A stretch of 64,000 bases of DNA from Intoshia linei (lineage: Eukaryota > Orthonectida > Rhopaluridae): NCBI GenBank assembly GCA_001642005.1, contig LWCA01000001.1, positions 95,982 through 159,981 on the forward strand. The letters run 5' to 3'. A program made the translations under genes and the position numbers. Under the pieces are notes generated by a model. The model saw only the letters and a program-made list of their open reading frames with translations, ran no database searches and was not told the origin of the DNA. Below are positions 12,775 through 24,132 of this stretch, in pieces. The number at the start of each line of letters is the position of its first letter. The stretch's first letter is position 1.

Positions 12775-14723
12775 ATGATTACGCATATTCCATCAATATT
12801 AACAATAATCATTTTGGTTAAAAAATTTTCAACCTTGACTTCATCATCATGGCTTAATTCTGTAAACTTGCCGAACGAATGCACAAATAAATCTTATAAT
12901 GTAATGGGTATAATAATATGTGACAATTTAAGCAACATAAAAATATACAATATGACTCTGCATGGGAATTTACATTTTAAAAAAATATATACATTCCAGT
13001 ACGACGTATTGAAAATATATGAATATCAAATAGACGACATAATTTTAATGGACATAATGAAGAATAAAAAGAAAAAAGAAATAATAATGTGTAAAAACAA
13101 ACATTCTGGAGAATTGATTATAACGGGTAGTATAATATATTTAAAAAAAATCAAATTCATTAAATTCAATGAAAAGTGGATATTTTATACATCAAATAAC
13201 ATTTATACGGCAAAGCAAAACAAATTATTGAATTATAAAGTTAACAATTTAAAAACTTTGCATTATCATGACCATTCTGGTGTAGTTTATACTGATGGTT
13301 TTGATCAACTGGTAAAATTGAACTTTTATAAAGATAAAAAGAGGATTGTTATAAGTAATATCCGAAAAATAACTAGTGCAAATAATATACACTTGGTAAC
13401 TTTCAAAAACGATTCAAAATCATTATTTCATCAAGATACTCATAAAATTGAAGGAAATTTAAACTTTAACAATAAGAAAATTACTCTTGTAAAAGCAGAA
13501 AAACTACGTAAAAAAATAATTTTTTCAGCATTAGTAATTTACATCAAAAAATAATAAAAAAATAATTTTTTTAGTACTACGAATGTGACACTGCCTGGCT
13601 TTCATTTTTGTGTTTATTTGATGTTTCATATGGTAAAAAGGTATTCGGAATATATACAACTAATACAGCTTTAATTAAAACTTCATCAACAGGTATTTTT
13701 TTTAACAAGGAACCACAAATATATGTAAAAGTATTTAAATGGCATACAATCGTATTAATCCACGAAAATTGCAAAATATATGACTCGTACGACAATGGTG
13801 ATATATTTAGTAAATTAACGCTTAAAAATAACGTTTGCTTGAACAAAATAGAGTTTTTCGATATTGGTTTATCAGTCATTCGCGTCTCAACAACGTTATC
13901 AAACTCAAAATCATACATGTACGTTAATTACAATGGAATAGATTGGATTGAAACGATAAATACTCCAACATATACAATTTCAATAAATTTGATAAATTAC
14001 CCCGCCGACCCTCTAGTATTTTATGCACTCAACGAAAATTCAGTTTGGTATTCGTTTAATGGTTGTAGATCATTCATTAAAAGCGATCAAAAAATCTTGA
14101 CAAATTTCATAAATTCTCATGTAAAATCTCAAGGTTCAAAACCTAGCAAAATATTCTACACCAATAAACTAGCAAAATGTAAATACGATAAAAAACATTA
14201 TAAAACCAACGTCGTGAATGGACTTTTATATTTTGCTGAAACCCATTTTAACAATTGTCACGTCAAAACTCAGTATCTAATGATCAGTAGAAATTATAGT
14301 ATTCAATGTACCCATTTTGATTACACTACGAAATTTGGCTACAAAAAAGAAAAGTCTACTAAAATAATTAAAAAGATAAACCCTGCCAAAAATGATTCCA
14401 AAATATCTACCGTGTGTCTTGATGGAATAATGAAAAAAATTTTTTTGGAGGGGTATTTACCAATTTTTAACAATTCAAAATATGCAAATTATTGTCTATT
14501 AAATTTTACTAATAAAACAAATACAAATTTTACTTGTAAACACCTTCAAGATTTAATTAGAGGTGATGATGATCCAAAGAAAAAATTTAAAGAAAAACTT
14601 GAATACTTTGAAATTATTACAATAATTGGAATGTTATTAGTTTTTTTGGTGTTTATTATTGTGGCTATTTCAGTTGTGAAAGATCGGAATGTAATAAAAA
14701 ATAAATCGGATGTGAAAAAATAA
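12775..14723 (+). CDS. Type I membrane protein with Asp-box-like motifs, possibly sortilin/VPS10-like
   Basis: Two exons, 12775-13533 and 13575-14723, join in phase 0 across a 41-bp intron (donor gtaatt, acceptor tttttttag) to give about 635 residues. The N-terminus (MITHIPSILTIIILV) looks like a signal peptide. Near the C-terminus a hydrophobic run (EIITIIGMLLVFLVFIIVA) is a membrane span, followed by a short basic tail. The middle has several S/T-x-D/N-x-G-x-x-F/W motifs (SYDNGDIF, NYNGIDW, SFNGCRSF) like the Asp boxes of VPS10 and sialidase beta-propellers. The C-terminal ectodomain holds dispersed cysteines, as the 10CC domain of sortilins does. It is shorter than sortilin (about 830 residues) and very divergent. 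The family is inferred from motifs only; another membrane-anchored propeller is possible. The exon structure is well supported. Confidence 0.6.
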
Positions 14724-14902
14724 ATTTTTCAATTATTATTGAAAATTCGTCATTTGTTAAAGTTAAAAATATTAAATAATTTGAATAAAGAATGAATTTG
14801 TATATTTTAAATAACTTACCCTTTAGCTTTGTGATTCCCTAAAAATTCATACACAATCTAAAGTCAACAGCATGTAACTTAAACAATCTCAACCTAGATA
14901 CG
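14724..14902. other. 3' flank of the membrane-protein gene
   Basis: It contains 'aataaag' about 60 bp after the stop codon (near 14783), a plausible polyadenylation signal. Nothing else was seen. Confidence 0.35.
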
Positions 14903-15080
14903 TAACTGCAGAGTCGAACCTACCCAACTCGAGGCCACCAAAAATGAAAAATTGAAATTTTCGCCAAAAATAGGGTCAAATAACCCTATGCACCTCTCGA
15001 AGGCTCTTTATTTGAAATTTTAAATTTATGGCACAAAATAATTGATATCAAAGAATATAATTTTATTGCTTAACCTTTCA
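14903..15080 (+). mobile_element. MITE with CAGnGnCGAACCTACC end (fragment)
   Basis: It begins with cagagtcgaacctaccc and shares blocks ('gaggccacc', 'tttgaaattttaaattta', 'aattgatatcaaag') with copies at 16515 and 49083. The right terminal repeat is not evident, so the end is approximate. Confidence 0.5.
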
Positions 15081-15559
15081 TGTATTTACTAAAAATTTTG
15101 AATATTTTTAAAAAAAAATAATGAAAACAATATTTTAATTTTAAAACTTTGAGTATATTTGAGAATATTCGTTAGTTTAAAATGAAATATGTTGTAAAAT
15201 TTAAAACAAGCTATGTAGAATTGCATTTTATTTATTACACAACATGCCATTTTTGCACCAATTTATACTTTCTAGTTATTTTCATGATTTAAGTCTACAT
15301 TACAGAAGATAACAATTAAAAACCAATAAATTTTAAATAATTATCTATCACAATACATACTGGAATTACATAATTTGATTTTAAAATTATAAATTGGATG
15401 AATAGATTAAAATGGCTTTGTAGCGTATCGACAGCTCAAATAAAATTGATATTATGCTAATTTATGCAAAGTTTATAAAATTTTTGGTTTTTAAATAACT
15501 ATCGATTAAATAAGATTTTTAAATTTTAATTTAAGGGGTTTTTAAATAAGAATTTTTAT
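15081..15559. other. A+T-rich interval, nothing recognised
   Basis: No coding exon, RNA gene or repeat terminus was identified. Confidence 0.35.
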
Positions 15560-15768
15560 ATTACAACAGGTTGGTGCTTTGTACAAATAACACTTAGTTA
15601 TGATACCCATGTTATTTATATCCACTTAACCACACAAAAATTTCAGTCTGACAAAGTGACGTCTTCACGTTCAAAAAAGCACTTTAGTATTTATTTTTTT
15701 ATTGGATTTACAAAAAATTTCGATACCACAAATCTGCGCATTTCCTGTGAAAAATAACTTATACTATA
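15560..15768 (+). mobile_element. Helitron-like element, rearranged internal fragment
   Basis: Contains 'gtgctttgtacaaataacac', 'ccacttaaccacacaaaaa', 'aaagtgacgtcttcacg' and 'cattttcctgtgaaaaataa'-like family blocks. The hairpin end lies upstream of body blocks, so this is a rearranged piece. Confidence 0.4.
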
Positions 15769-16255
15769 CAGTTTAAGTCCTTATTAACGGAATTGAAAAT
15801 TCCATTATGTAATTAAATTTTAAATTTGTGAAATAATTGGAATATAAAATTTTCACCATAATAACACACTTGTTAACGGAATTTAATTTTTTAATAATTG
15901 TAAATAAAAACTATTAAACGGCCTATTTTAATATATATCTTATATTAAACTATTTAACATATTTCTTGTAATTATGAGTTTTTGAATAATACATGACGAA
16001 GTATTATACACCCATCATTCTCAATGGCTTTCATGTGAACCCTGAGGGTCCACATCAATTTTTTAGGTATCCATGAAAAATTTAATAATTAAATTATATA
16101 CAGAATTAAAATAAAGTAAAAAATGATATTTTCACAATAATAAGTAATTATATCTAATTTAAAATCTATAAAAAATTTGATAAAAAACGTAATAAATTGA
16201 GTTTGTAAATAAGTCAAAAATAAAATGGGCAAGTCAGTTTTTGTTTATGCTAGTT

Positions 16256-17013
16256 CAGTGGTTCCCAAAGTGGTCCACAGGAAATTCTAGGTGGTCCACA
16301 AAAACAATTTTTAATAAAATCAACATAACCTTTTTTTAAACAATAATATTAAATTAGAATATTATTCATTATCGATTATTTATTATTATTAATGACGTGA
16401 ACGTAAATATCATTTTATAAAAATGAAGTGAAAATTTACTGAATAACGTGAATAATTTTCATGTGCGTTAAATTTAATCTATGTAACGATTTAACTTAGT
16501 TCGATAATCGTTCCCAGAACCGAACCTAGCAAGCTCGTGGCCCCTCCTAAAATGAAAACTACCCCTTAAAAAAATTTGTAAACATATTATAATGTCATAT
16601 AACCATATCCACCTTTAAAGACTATTGAGGTGACATTTTAAATTTAACACACAAATTAGTTGATATGCAAAAAATTTTTGAATTCTCAATTTAGTAAATT
16701 AAAGCCTCATCTTAAAAAAATTTTCGTTGAGATTCATCGGTAGAAATGTCTCGGATACGGTAGGTTCGGCACTGGTAGTTCATCATAATTAATAATAATT
16801 TGAAATTAATAATTTTTTTTAATTACGCCATTGAGCTACCATGTTAAAATTAATGCTAAATTTTCGATTTAAGGAGGAATATATAATAAAAAAATTTAAA
16901 TATTACCTTAGTGACGTGTTCAGGATTAAGGGGATTTTATTTATAAATTATGTGGTCACACACCTTTTTTTTGTGACAAGTGGTTGATGGTGGATAAAGT
17001 TTGGGAACCACTG
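16256..17013. mobile_element. hAT-type non-autonomous element
   Basis: Terminal inverted repeats are CAGTGGTTCCCAAAGTGG on the left and AAAGTTTGGGAACCACTG on the right. The flanking 8-bp duplications are tgctagtt (16248-16255) and tgctaatc (17014-17021), agreeing at six of eight positions. There is no transposase frame. Another MITE is nested at 16515-16774. Confidence 0.8.
16515..16774. mobile_element. Nested MITE with CAGTGCCGAACCTACC ends
   Basis: The left end is cagaaccgaacctagc and the right end is gtaggttcggcactg. It shares its interior with the copies at 14903 and 49083. No clear target duplication was seen. Confidence 0.6.
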
Positions 17014-17154
17014 TGCTAATCATTAAAAATAGATTATAGATATTTAGAGATAACATTTTTATTAACGGAATGTTTAATTCATACAAATTTGCTAAGAAAA
17101 AATAAATTCCGTTAACTGTTAACTTAACATATATATATATATATAATTATAATA

Positions 17155-20100
17155 TTAGAATATAATAATATGTTTATATATAAACCTATTGTGATTGAAT
17201 TTTAAATACTTTAGAAAACAGATGGAGCACATATTTGAATCAATATCAACTTTTTTTAGAATGTTTCCAGACATATTGATAGTATTAATAATATTGAACT
17301 GTTGCATTGAATCAATCTAAATTTATAATATTCATTGATATAATAAATATACATTGCATAGTATACAAATAATTGTAGTAACTAATATCATGTATTACAT
17401 GTTGTATAATTATAAATTTTTTGATATAATATAATAACCGTTTCAATTTCATTATAAGACAAATCTACATATAAAAGCCTTGAAAACTGAAAAATACTTT
17501 TTGAACTTGTAAGAAAATTTCCCTTTAACGACAAATAAACCAAAAATGGCATAATTTTCTTAGTACAATTATAATTAATTGAATCAGAGACTTTATCATA
17601 ACATTCAACACTTTGAATAGAATTTTCGTCCACATTCAAATATAAAATACATTTATAAAAATTAAATGTCCTTTCATCATTCGAAAGCAAATCAAATTCA
17701 CAAATACGATTTTTACACAAATTGAGTATTTTAAATTCAAAATTAACATGATCACTCTTACAAAAATCCAAACTTTCAACCATGTTATTTGATAAATCGA
17801 TATGATTCAACTTTTTAACTAATGTTTTTAAATACACGCTCTTGAGTTTATTATTCTAAATATTTATACATATAAAAATGGACATGTGCTTTATACCTTT
17901 AAATCCAATTCAACAAGATTACTATATACTACATCAAAAAAAAATGATTCAATTTTGCAATTATTAATTCGTAGTATTGAAATATTTTGTAAGAGAATAT
18001 TGTTTTTGATTAATATTTTCAAATTAATGTTAATTTTATCAACATTCTCAATTTCAATAATCTAAATAAATTTATAAGACCTTAATAAATAATTGTTTTA
18101 TTAAAAATCATACATTTTTAAGTAACTTTACAGTCTTATCGAAATCAGTATCATTCGAATTTTCATTCAAATTATTGTAATACTTGCTAAATTTCAAATC
18201 TTGGTTAATATTATATTTTTTTCTTCTTTTGAGTTTCATATATAAAATGCTAAAATAATAATTAAAATTAAAATAATGTACTTAGTACATAACAGAAAAG
18301 CTATAATAAAATATTACGCATTTTTTTGAAATTTCAAATATTCACTTCTCAATTTTTTAAAATTGGATATATCAGAATTCAATAAATTTTTGTTAATCTT
18401 TTCACCACATTCTAATTTGTTTTCATTAGTTTTTTTTAAATTTTGATGGATAGAGTTATTATTAATATTATCATTTTTTTTATTTATTGTATTCTTCAAA
18501 TTTGGTAAATTTTCCTTTTTATCTTGGGTACATGACAAACCCTTTAATGTAACAGGTTTAAAATTATCATCTAAACTTGAATCTTTAATTTGTTCCAATT
18601 CCACACATTTCACAATAATTTTCACATCATCATTTCGACTAATTTCCTGGTTATTTTTCATGTCTATATTTTGACATTTATTTAACCGTATTTGACCTTT
18701 TTCACATTTTTCAATTTTTTTGACTTGAACGTCCTTGAAATTTTTTTTAATAATTGCGAAACTTTTTATTTCTTCATCTTTTTTAATTTTATCACATTTT
18801 TCATCATTTGTAGAATTAACCAAATCTTTAGAATTTTTGATTATTCTAAATTTATCACATTTTTCAATGTTTTTAATATTTTCAAATTTTTCATTTTCAT
18901 TTTTTAAATTTACATTATCCTTCAAATATTCATTCTTTTTATCAATTTTATCTAATTTACAAACATTTAGAGACTTATCAAGAATGTAATCTTTTCTTTT
19001 TACAAAACTGTTAACAATTTTAGAAATATCTGATTTAATCGAATTTTTTGTAATTTTGGACATTTTTGTTTCATTTTGTATCTCCATTTTTATCTCCTCT
19101 TTTGGTTTGTAAATTTTTTCTTTGTCAAACAAACTATCTATAAAATTTTCTACCTTAAATGTGGACTTTTCTAGATTTTTCAAATCATTTATGGAATTAT
19201 TGTTTACAGGTTTTACAGTTGATGTACATTTTATTTCATCTTTTCGTATATTTTTATTCGAATATTTATCTTTTATACAATGTGTATTCAAATCACTTGA
19301 AATTTGAAATTTTTCTTCATTATCTTGGTTATTTTCAATTTTTTTTATAGAAACATAAGATACATTTCCATTATTGTCAAGACTTATGAAGTCTTTATTA
19401 ATTTCTTGGATTTTCAATATTTTTAAATTGGATAAATACTCAGCTTTTTTATTCTTCATGTCATTATGTATTTTTTCATTATTTTTGTTTTTATTAGATG
19501 CAATAGTAATCTCTTCTAATTCATAAAGTTTATTTGGGTTTATGGACTGATTATTTTCAGTGCAATTATTTAATTGATTGTCGTTTTCATCAGTATTTTT
19601 TATTTCTTGCTTTATATCCATTTTCAATTTTTCTTTTTTTGATTTTATCGATATTACAGAATTTTTCAAAAATCGAATAATAATATTTGCACATGTTTTT
19701 AGCTTCATTTTATTACAGAATACATCAATTTTCATTTGACGTGCATCGTTTTTTATTATTGTAATTTCGTCGTTTAATATTTTCTAAATATACTATTATA
19801 AATAAAAATATTAACCCTAATTAATAGGAATACTGAAATATTTTGATATATTAATTATTATATTATATTATGATATAAAAATTTTATCAACTACCACATT
19901 GTATATTGCAGTGTTTCTCAAGTAGTGAACCTTGGCACTAATGAGCCCAAAAAAAATTCTGAGTTTCTGAGTTGCCGCGGAAAATAAAAACGAGGTATGT
20001 ACCATTTCACAGAGGACCAGTTACATTAGTTTTTTTGGTTTTTATACCGAAACAACTTTTTTTCTCAAATTTATCTTTTCTTTCTAAAATCTTATAATAC

Positions 20101-23100
20101 ATATTATTATTTATATAGTAAGGATTTTTATAAGCACCCAACCAATATATAATTTTTACTATTTTGATTTTTTTTGTGAGCTAATTTTTTTAAGTTCTTC
20201 CAAATGCGGATAAATGGGAAAAAAGTTGAGAAACACTGGTACATTGTATTACATTGTTTTTTTCATATGACGTTTCCAAAATGTTATTTTCAATGTTACA
20301 CTGTTCAATCAATCTTTGATTTTTATTCTACATGTAAATAATTAATTATTTAGAGTTGACAAAAATGCATGTTTGTTTGTAAAAGTAAAAGTACCTGTAA
20401 ATTATTTTGTTGAAAGTTGGTTTCATCATATTTTTCTTTATGTTGGTCAGCACTGTTGTCCATAATATCGTTAATTTCGTCGGAATAATTTATTTTAAGG
20501 TTTTTTAATATCTAAATTTTGATCATCATTGTAATCAAAAACGCATGTAAAAATACCTCTAAATATATATGTAAATTTTATTAAAAATTGAGCTTATCAA
20601 TGAGTTTGTAACAATAGAAATCATTGATAACTAACTAATTAATATTGATAAACTAATTGATAACTAATCAATTATTTTGTTTTCTAAATTTTTTAAAACC
20701 CAACCAAATATTCACAAGCCCCATTGGTGGGCAGACGTCCCACGTTGGGAATCACTGCGCTACAGTATCTTATTGAAAAAACTGATATTTACAGTGATAT
20801 AAAATTTTTCAGTTTGTGACATGAAGAATATCATAACAGTGGCACAAGTATTTATATAACTACCTCATATGTTTCATTGTTTTCATTATTTCCTATATCC
20901 TTATCTTCAACATCTAAATTTTTAATTTATCTTAGTTCATGATTTTTATAATTTGTATTTTGATATGATTTAATTAGAAGTTGGCAAATTTTGTTCTAAG
21001 GATGAAATCTCAGTTTCTGCACTGTGAATTGTGAAGTCGGATTCTACGTTAGTCATAAAATTTTACATAATCTCATACCTACGGACCAATTTTCAGAATT
21101 CACAAATATACACATTTTTTTAATTTTCAATAAAAAATCCAGATTTTTCTAAAAAAATTTTAAACTGCACTTTCCGATATTTTTCAACTCAAAATTCAAA
21201 ATATATTCCAGTATTTATGTTGTATAAAATTATAAGACTTTCTTAATTTTACAAAACTGAGAAATTTGTGGTTTTGACCGTAAAGATATAACATTTTGAA
21301 ATTAAAAATTATCATAATATTGATGAATTACTTTTCATTAGAATGTGTAATTTTTATAATTCTAGGACGGGTTTGAATTTAAATACAAACGACAATTGGG
21401 ATTTTTAACCTTGAAGGACTCAATTTCTGATTTTGAAATTTGCGATAAAACATTGATCTGCTCAATGATTTAAGAATATGGAATTTGTAAAACTCGACAC
21501 CCCTTACTTTCTTAAATAAACTCGAACAAATAAATAAGTAAATAAATAAACAGACATACATTTGTAAATTTTTAACCATTTGTGTGTTATCGTTTATTTA
21601 AATATTTACCAGTCTTAAAATTTTATAAAGTCCAGATTTCAATTACAGTTTTTTCCGGAGTGTTAGCAAAATAAATTTCAACCTCCCAAATTCACATTTT
21701 ACGGGTCAAAAAGCTTAATTGTCCTTTTTTTGAAAATGAAACGAGTTTGAAAATTTAAAAAAATATATCATCAAGGCCAAAACCACAAATTACCTTTTTT
21801 TAATGAAAACAGCCCTATAATTTAAAAACATTTACAGATGGTACAGTTGTATCCTGATAACACACACAAAAAATTTCAATCTGAATAAGTGACGCCTTAA
21901 CAGTCAAAAAAGCATTTAAGTATTCATATATTTTTTTTCCGAAATATTTCACTAAAACAAAAAATGTGAAATAATTAAGCGTCCGAAAGTTTAAAAAAAG
22001 ATTTATTTGATAGAGCTTATTCCAGTTGATATAAATACAATATTTCAACCCCAGAAATCTACGCATTCCCGGTGAAAAATAATTTTTAATATATTATCAA
22101 CCAATATTTTTAAATATTTCGATTAAAATAAAAAATTGAAAATGTAAATATTGATCCTACAATTTCAAATAAAGTGCAATTTGTAGTCTACACATTTCCA
22201 ATTATAATAAAAATCTATATAATTCATTCCTTCGCAATTTTTAAATCTCAAATTCTCATTTTCAAAAGATTTTGGTTAAATTTTAAATTAAAACCACAAC
22301 AACGATTACTAAAAGTAGCAGTAATAGAACTTTGTTATTATAATTTTTATATTTATTACAACCTTTTGCAATATTGATAAAATTCACCTTAAATATTTTT
22401 ATAAAGTGTTGATTTTGTTAATTATTGATACATAATTGGTATTTTTAAGTATTTATTAAATTGGTACTGAATATATATTATCACATTGAAAATGATAAAA
22501 TAGGTTTTTATAATTTTATTTTTTCTGGAATTTATGCTATTTATGACAATTTTTAGGATTGGACTGTTTTGACACATTCTGTCTAATAAATTAAAAAAAT
22601 AACATAACAATTGTTTTAAAAATTATTTACGCAAATGTTAACAAAACAAAATAAGATGAAATAATTCACTTTAAAGTAAAAAATAATGTGATATGACTGG
22701 TCCACCTAAAACAAGTTTGGGAACCACTCCTTTAAAGGATTGATAATAGTAAATAGTAGGATTTTTAAGTTAGATTTTCAACGTGAATTTATAATTTGGT
22801 AGAATAGAAATGTGCCCTCGGCAGAGCTAGATGCTATTTTTACATAACAGTAAACCTAGTTTTATATAAGTAAGGATGTATTAAATATTAATATTTTAAA
22901 ATGTAACTAAAAAATCTAAACAAAAACACGAAATTATGGCTTCAATAATTTACTAACACGTAAATAAATTTAAAACATACTGTCGTCGTTTTGATTTGTG
23001 ATGGAATAATAAATTTTTCTACTTTTTTCTAAGAATGCTTTCATTGACTGAGATTCTGAATATGAAATTTCCTGTAAATTATTACATTAAGGCAATTTAT

Positions 23101-23444
23101 TATTTTATTATACTAATTATCATAATATACATTTTATAATTTGTAAATTAGTTTTATTTATAATTTCAAGAACCTTGCCAAATCTATAAAATACGAAAAA
23201 AATTGGATACATAAAATAGACTTTACAAGAACAATTTTCCATGCATTACGTTCCATGTAATAATAAATTAAAAATTAAATAAAACATCTAATAAGATTCT
23301 TCAATTGTATATAAAAAATACATTTTCATCATAATTTTCTTTTTGGTTAATTTGATTATCATCTTTTGCATCTGACAGTGAAATATTTTCGAGTTCTTTG
23401 TCAATTTCGTCATTTAACCATTTTTCATCATTAATCTTATCCAT
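17155..23444 (-). CDS. Lys/Asn-rich protein with C-terminal leucine-rich repeats (9 exons)
   Basis: Reconstructed minus-strand exons, all phase-compatible: 23444-23322, 23071-22981, 20913-20864, 20511-20395, 19783-18318, 18249-18114, 18061-17897, 17855-17439 and 17316-17155, about 908 residues. The start MDKINDEKWLNDEIDKELEN has no nearer acceptor. Residues about 130-620 are low-complexity Lys/Asn/Ile/Glu-rich sequence with short EKCDK-type repeats, probably coiled or disordered. From about residue 665 there are leucine-rich repeats (LVELDLKNNKLKSV, LNHIDLSNNMVESL, LLYVDLSYNEIETV, LKFNHNRF). Exons 5 and 6 are separated by a stop codon only if unspliced: a GTAATA donor at 18317 and a TTTTAG acceptor at 18250 join them in frame. 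The alternative is two adjacent genes (18314-23444 and 17155-18239). No signal peptide or membrane span. Specific function unknown; leucine-rich repeats usually bind proteins. Confidence 0.7.
19909..20238. mobile_element. hAT-type MITE in an intron
   Basis: Terminal repeats CAGTGTTTCTCAA and TTGAGAAACACTG (330 bp) are flanked by gtatattg and gtacattg, an 8-bp target duplication with one mismatch. It lies within the intron between exons at 20395 and 19783 of the Lys/Asn-rich gene. Confidence 0.85.
21040..21560 (-). mobile_element. Helitron-like element, 5' part
   Basis: Minus-strand family blocks: 'ttgtggttttgaccgtaaag', 'ttctaggacgggtttgaa', 'acaattgggatttttaacc'. It sits next to an oppositely oriented copy starting at 21585. 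Neither terminus is intact. Confidence 0.5.
21585..22859 (+). mobile_element. Helitron-like element with embedded hAT end
   Basis: The body runs from 'gtgttatcgtttatttaaat' to the 3' terminus aacagtaaacCTAG before T (22860). The hairpin has lost its gtagtac arm. At about 22695-22725 it contains 'caagtttgggaaccactcc', a hAT-type end also present in the copies at 55182 and 58770. Immediately after the T, 'atataagtaaggat' is the reverse complement of a family 5' end, so this copy inserted into or beside another. Confidence 0.65.
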
Positions 23445-24132
23445 ATTCAAATGTTATGCATGTAAACAAAACAAAATATTCCATTAGTAACAAAATTAAA
23501 CCAAAACAATGAGAATTTGAGCATTATGTATACATTTATCCTTACGTACAATCGTATCATTGATTTCAATTCCATCAGCCAATGTCTCATCATAATAAAC
23601 TTTTGCATTAACCGAGTGTACCGACCAGTCATTTCATTTTTTTATTTGATTAAGATTCATATATCATGATTCATGATCAGTATTCTCTCAAATTATACGT
23701 ACAGTAATGGAGTATTAGACAGTAACGTGTATTAGCAGTACTGATACATAAAATTTAAAATTTAAATTTTTTAACTAATTTTTTTTACTCACCCATATCT
23801 GTCACTAATTAAAAAAATTTTTTTTACGTTCGTACTCGTTGCAGATCTCTAACTTCAATATTTTAAATGGCAGAACTATGTAAAGTCCCAAAATTAGCGC
23901 CTAGTGAAAAAATACTGTATTCTATCTAGTGACCAGATAGAATACATAAAAATGAACATTACTTCGTACTGAAATATAAAATTATATATATATTTGAAAG
24001 AAATAAAGTTTTATTTTTTATCTAAAATATTTTTATAAAAATGATATTGTTGATATATTTTCATTAAATTTAAAAATTTAATTTAAAATTATACGAGAAA
24101 TAAAGTAGGAATAGGTTAAAGTCAATATAAAA
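23445..24132. promoter_or_regulatory. Divergent promoter interval
   Basis: 688 bp separate the start codons of the Lys/Asn-rich gene (minus) and RALGAPA (plus), which are transcribed away from each other. Both promoters should lie here. No individual element is distinctive. Assigned by position only. Confidence 0.4.

Larger units (their letters stand above)
15769..17118. mobile_element. Composite region bounded by pogo/MITE-like ends
   Basis: It starts at a TA followed by cagtttaagtcc...taacggaatt and ends in aaattccgttaactg. The same start motif recurs at 63920 (cagtctaagtcctattta). CAGT-starting ends at a TA target are typical of pogo-type MITEs. The interior includes the hAT element at 16256. 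Boundaries are tentative. Confidence 0.35.

Noticed and set aside
13534-13554. Stop codon at 13554 as the end of a separate 259-residue gene
   Set aside because: The segment is better read as a 41-bp intron with good splice sites joining two frames in phase 0.
13577-13918. 113-codon minus-strand open frame
   Set aside because: Antisense to the second exon of the 12775 gene, with no recognisable features.
18692-19350. Several plus-strand open frames rich in Phe
   Set aside because: They are antisense translations of the Lys/Asn-rich exon; Phe/Ile runs are the expected shadow of AAA/AAT codons.
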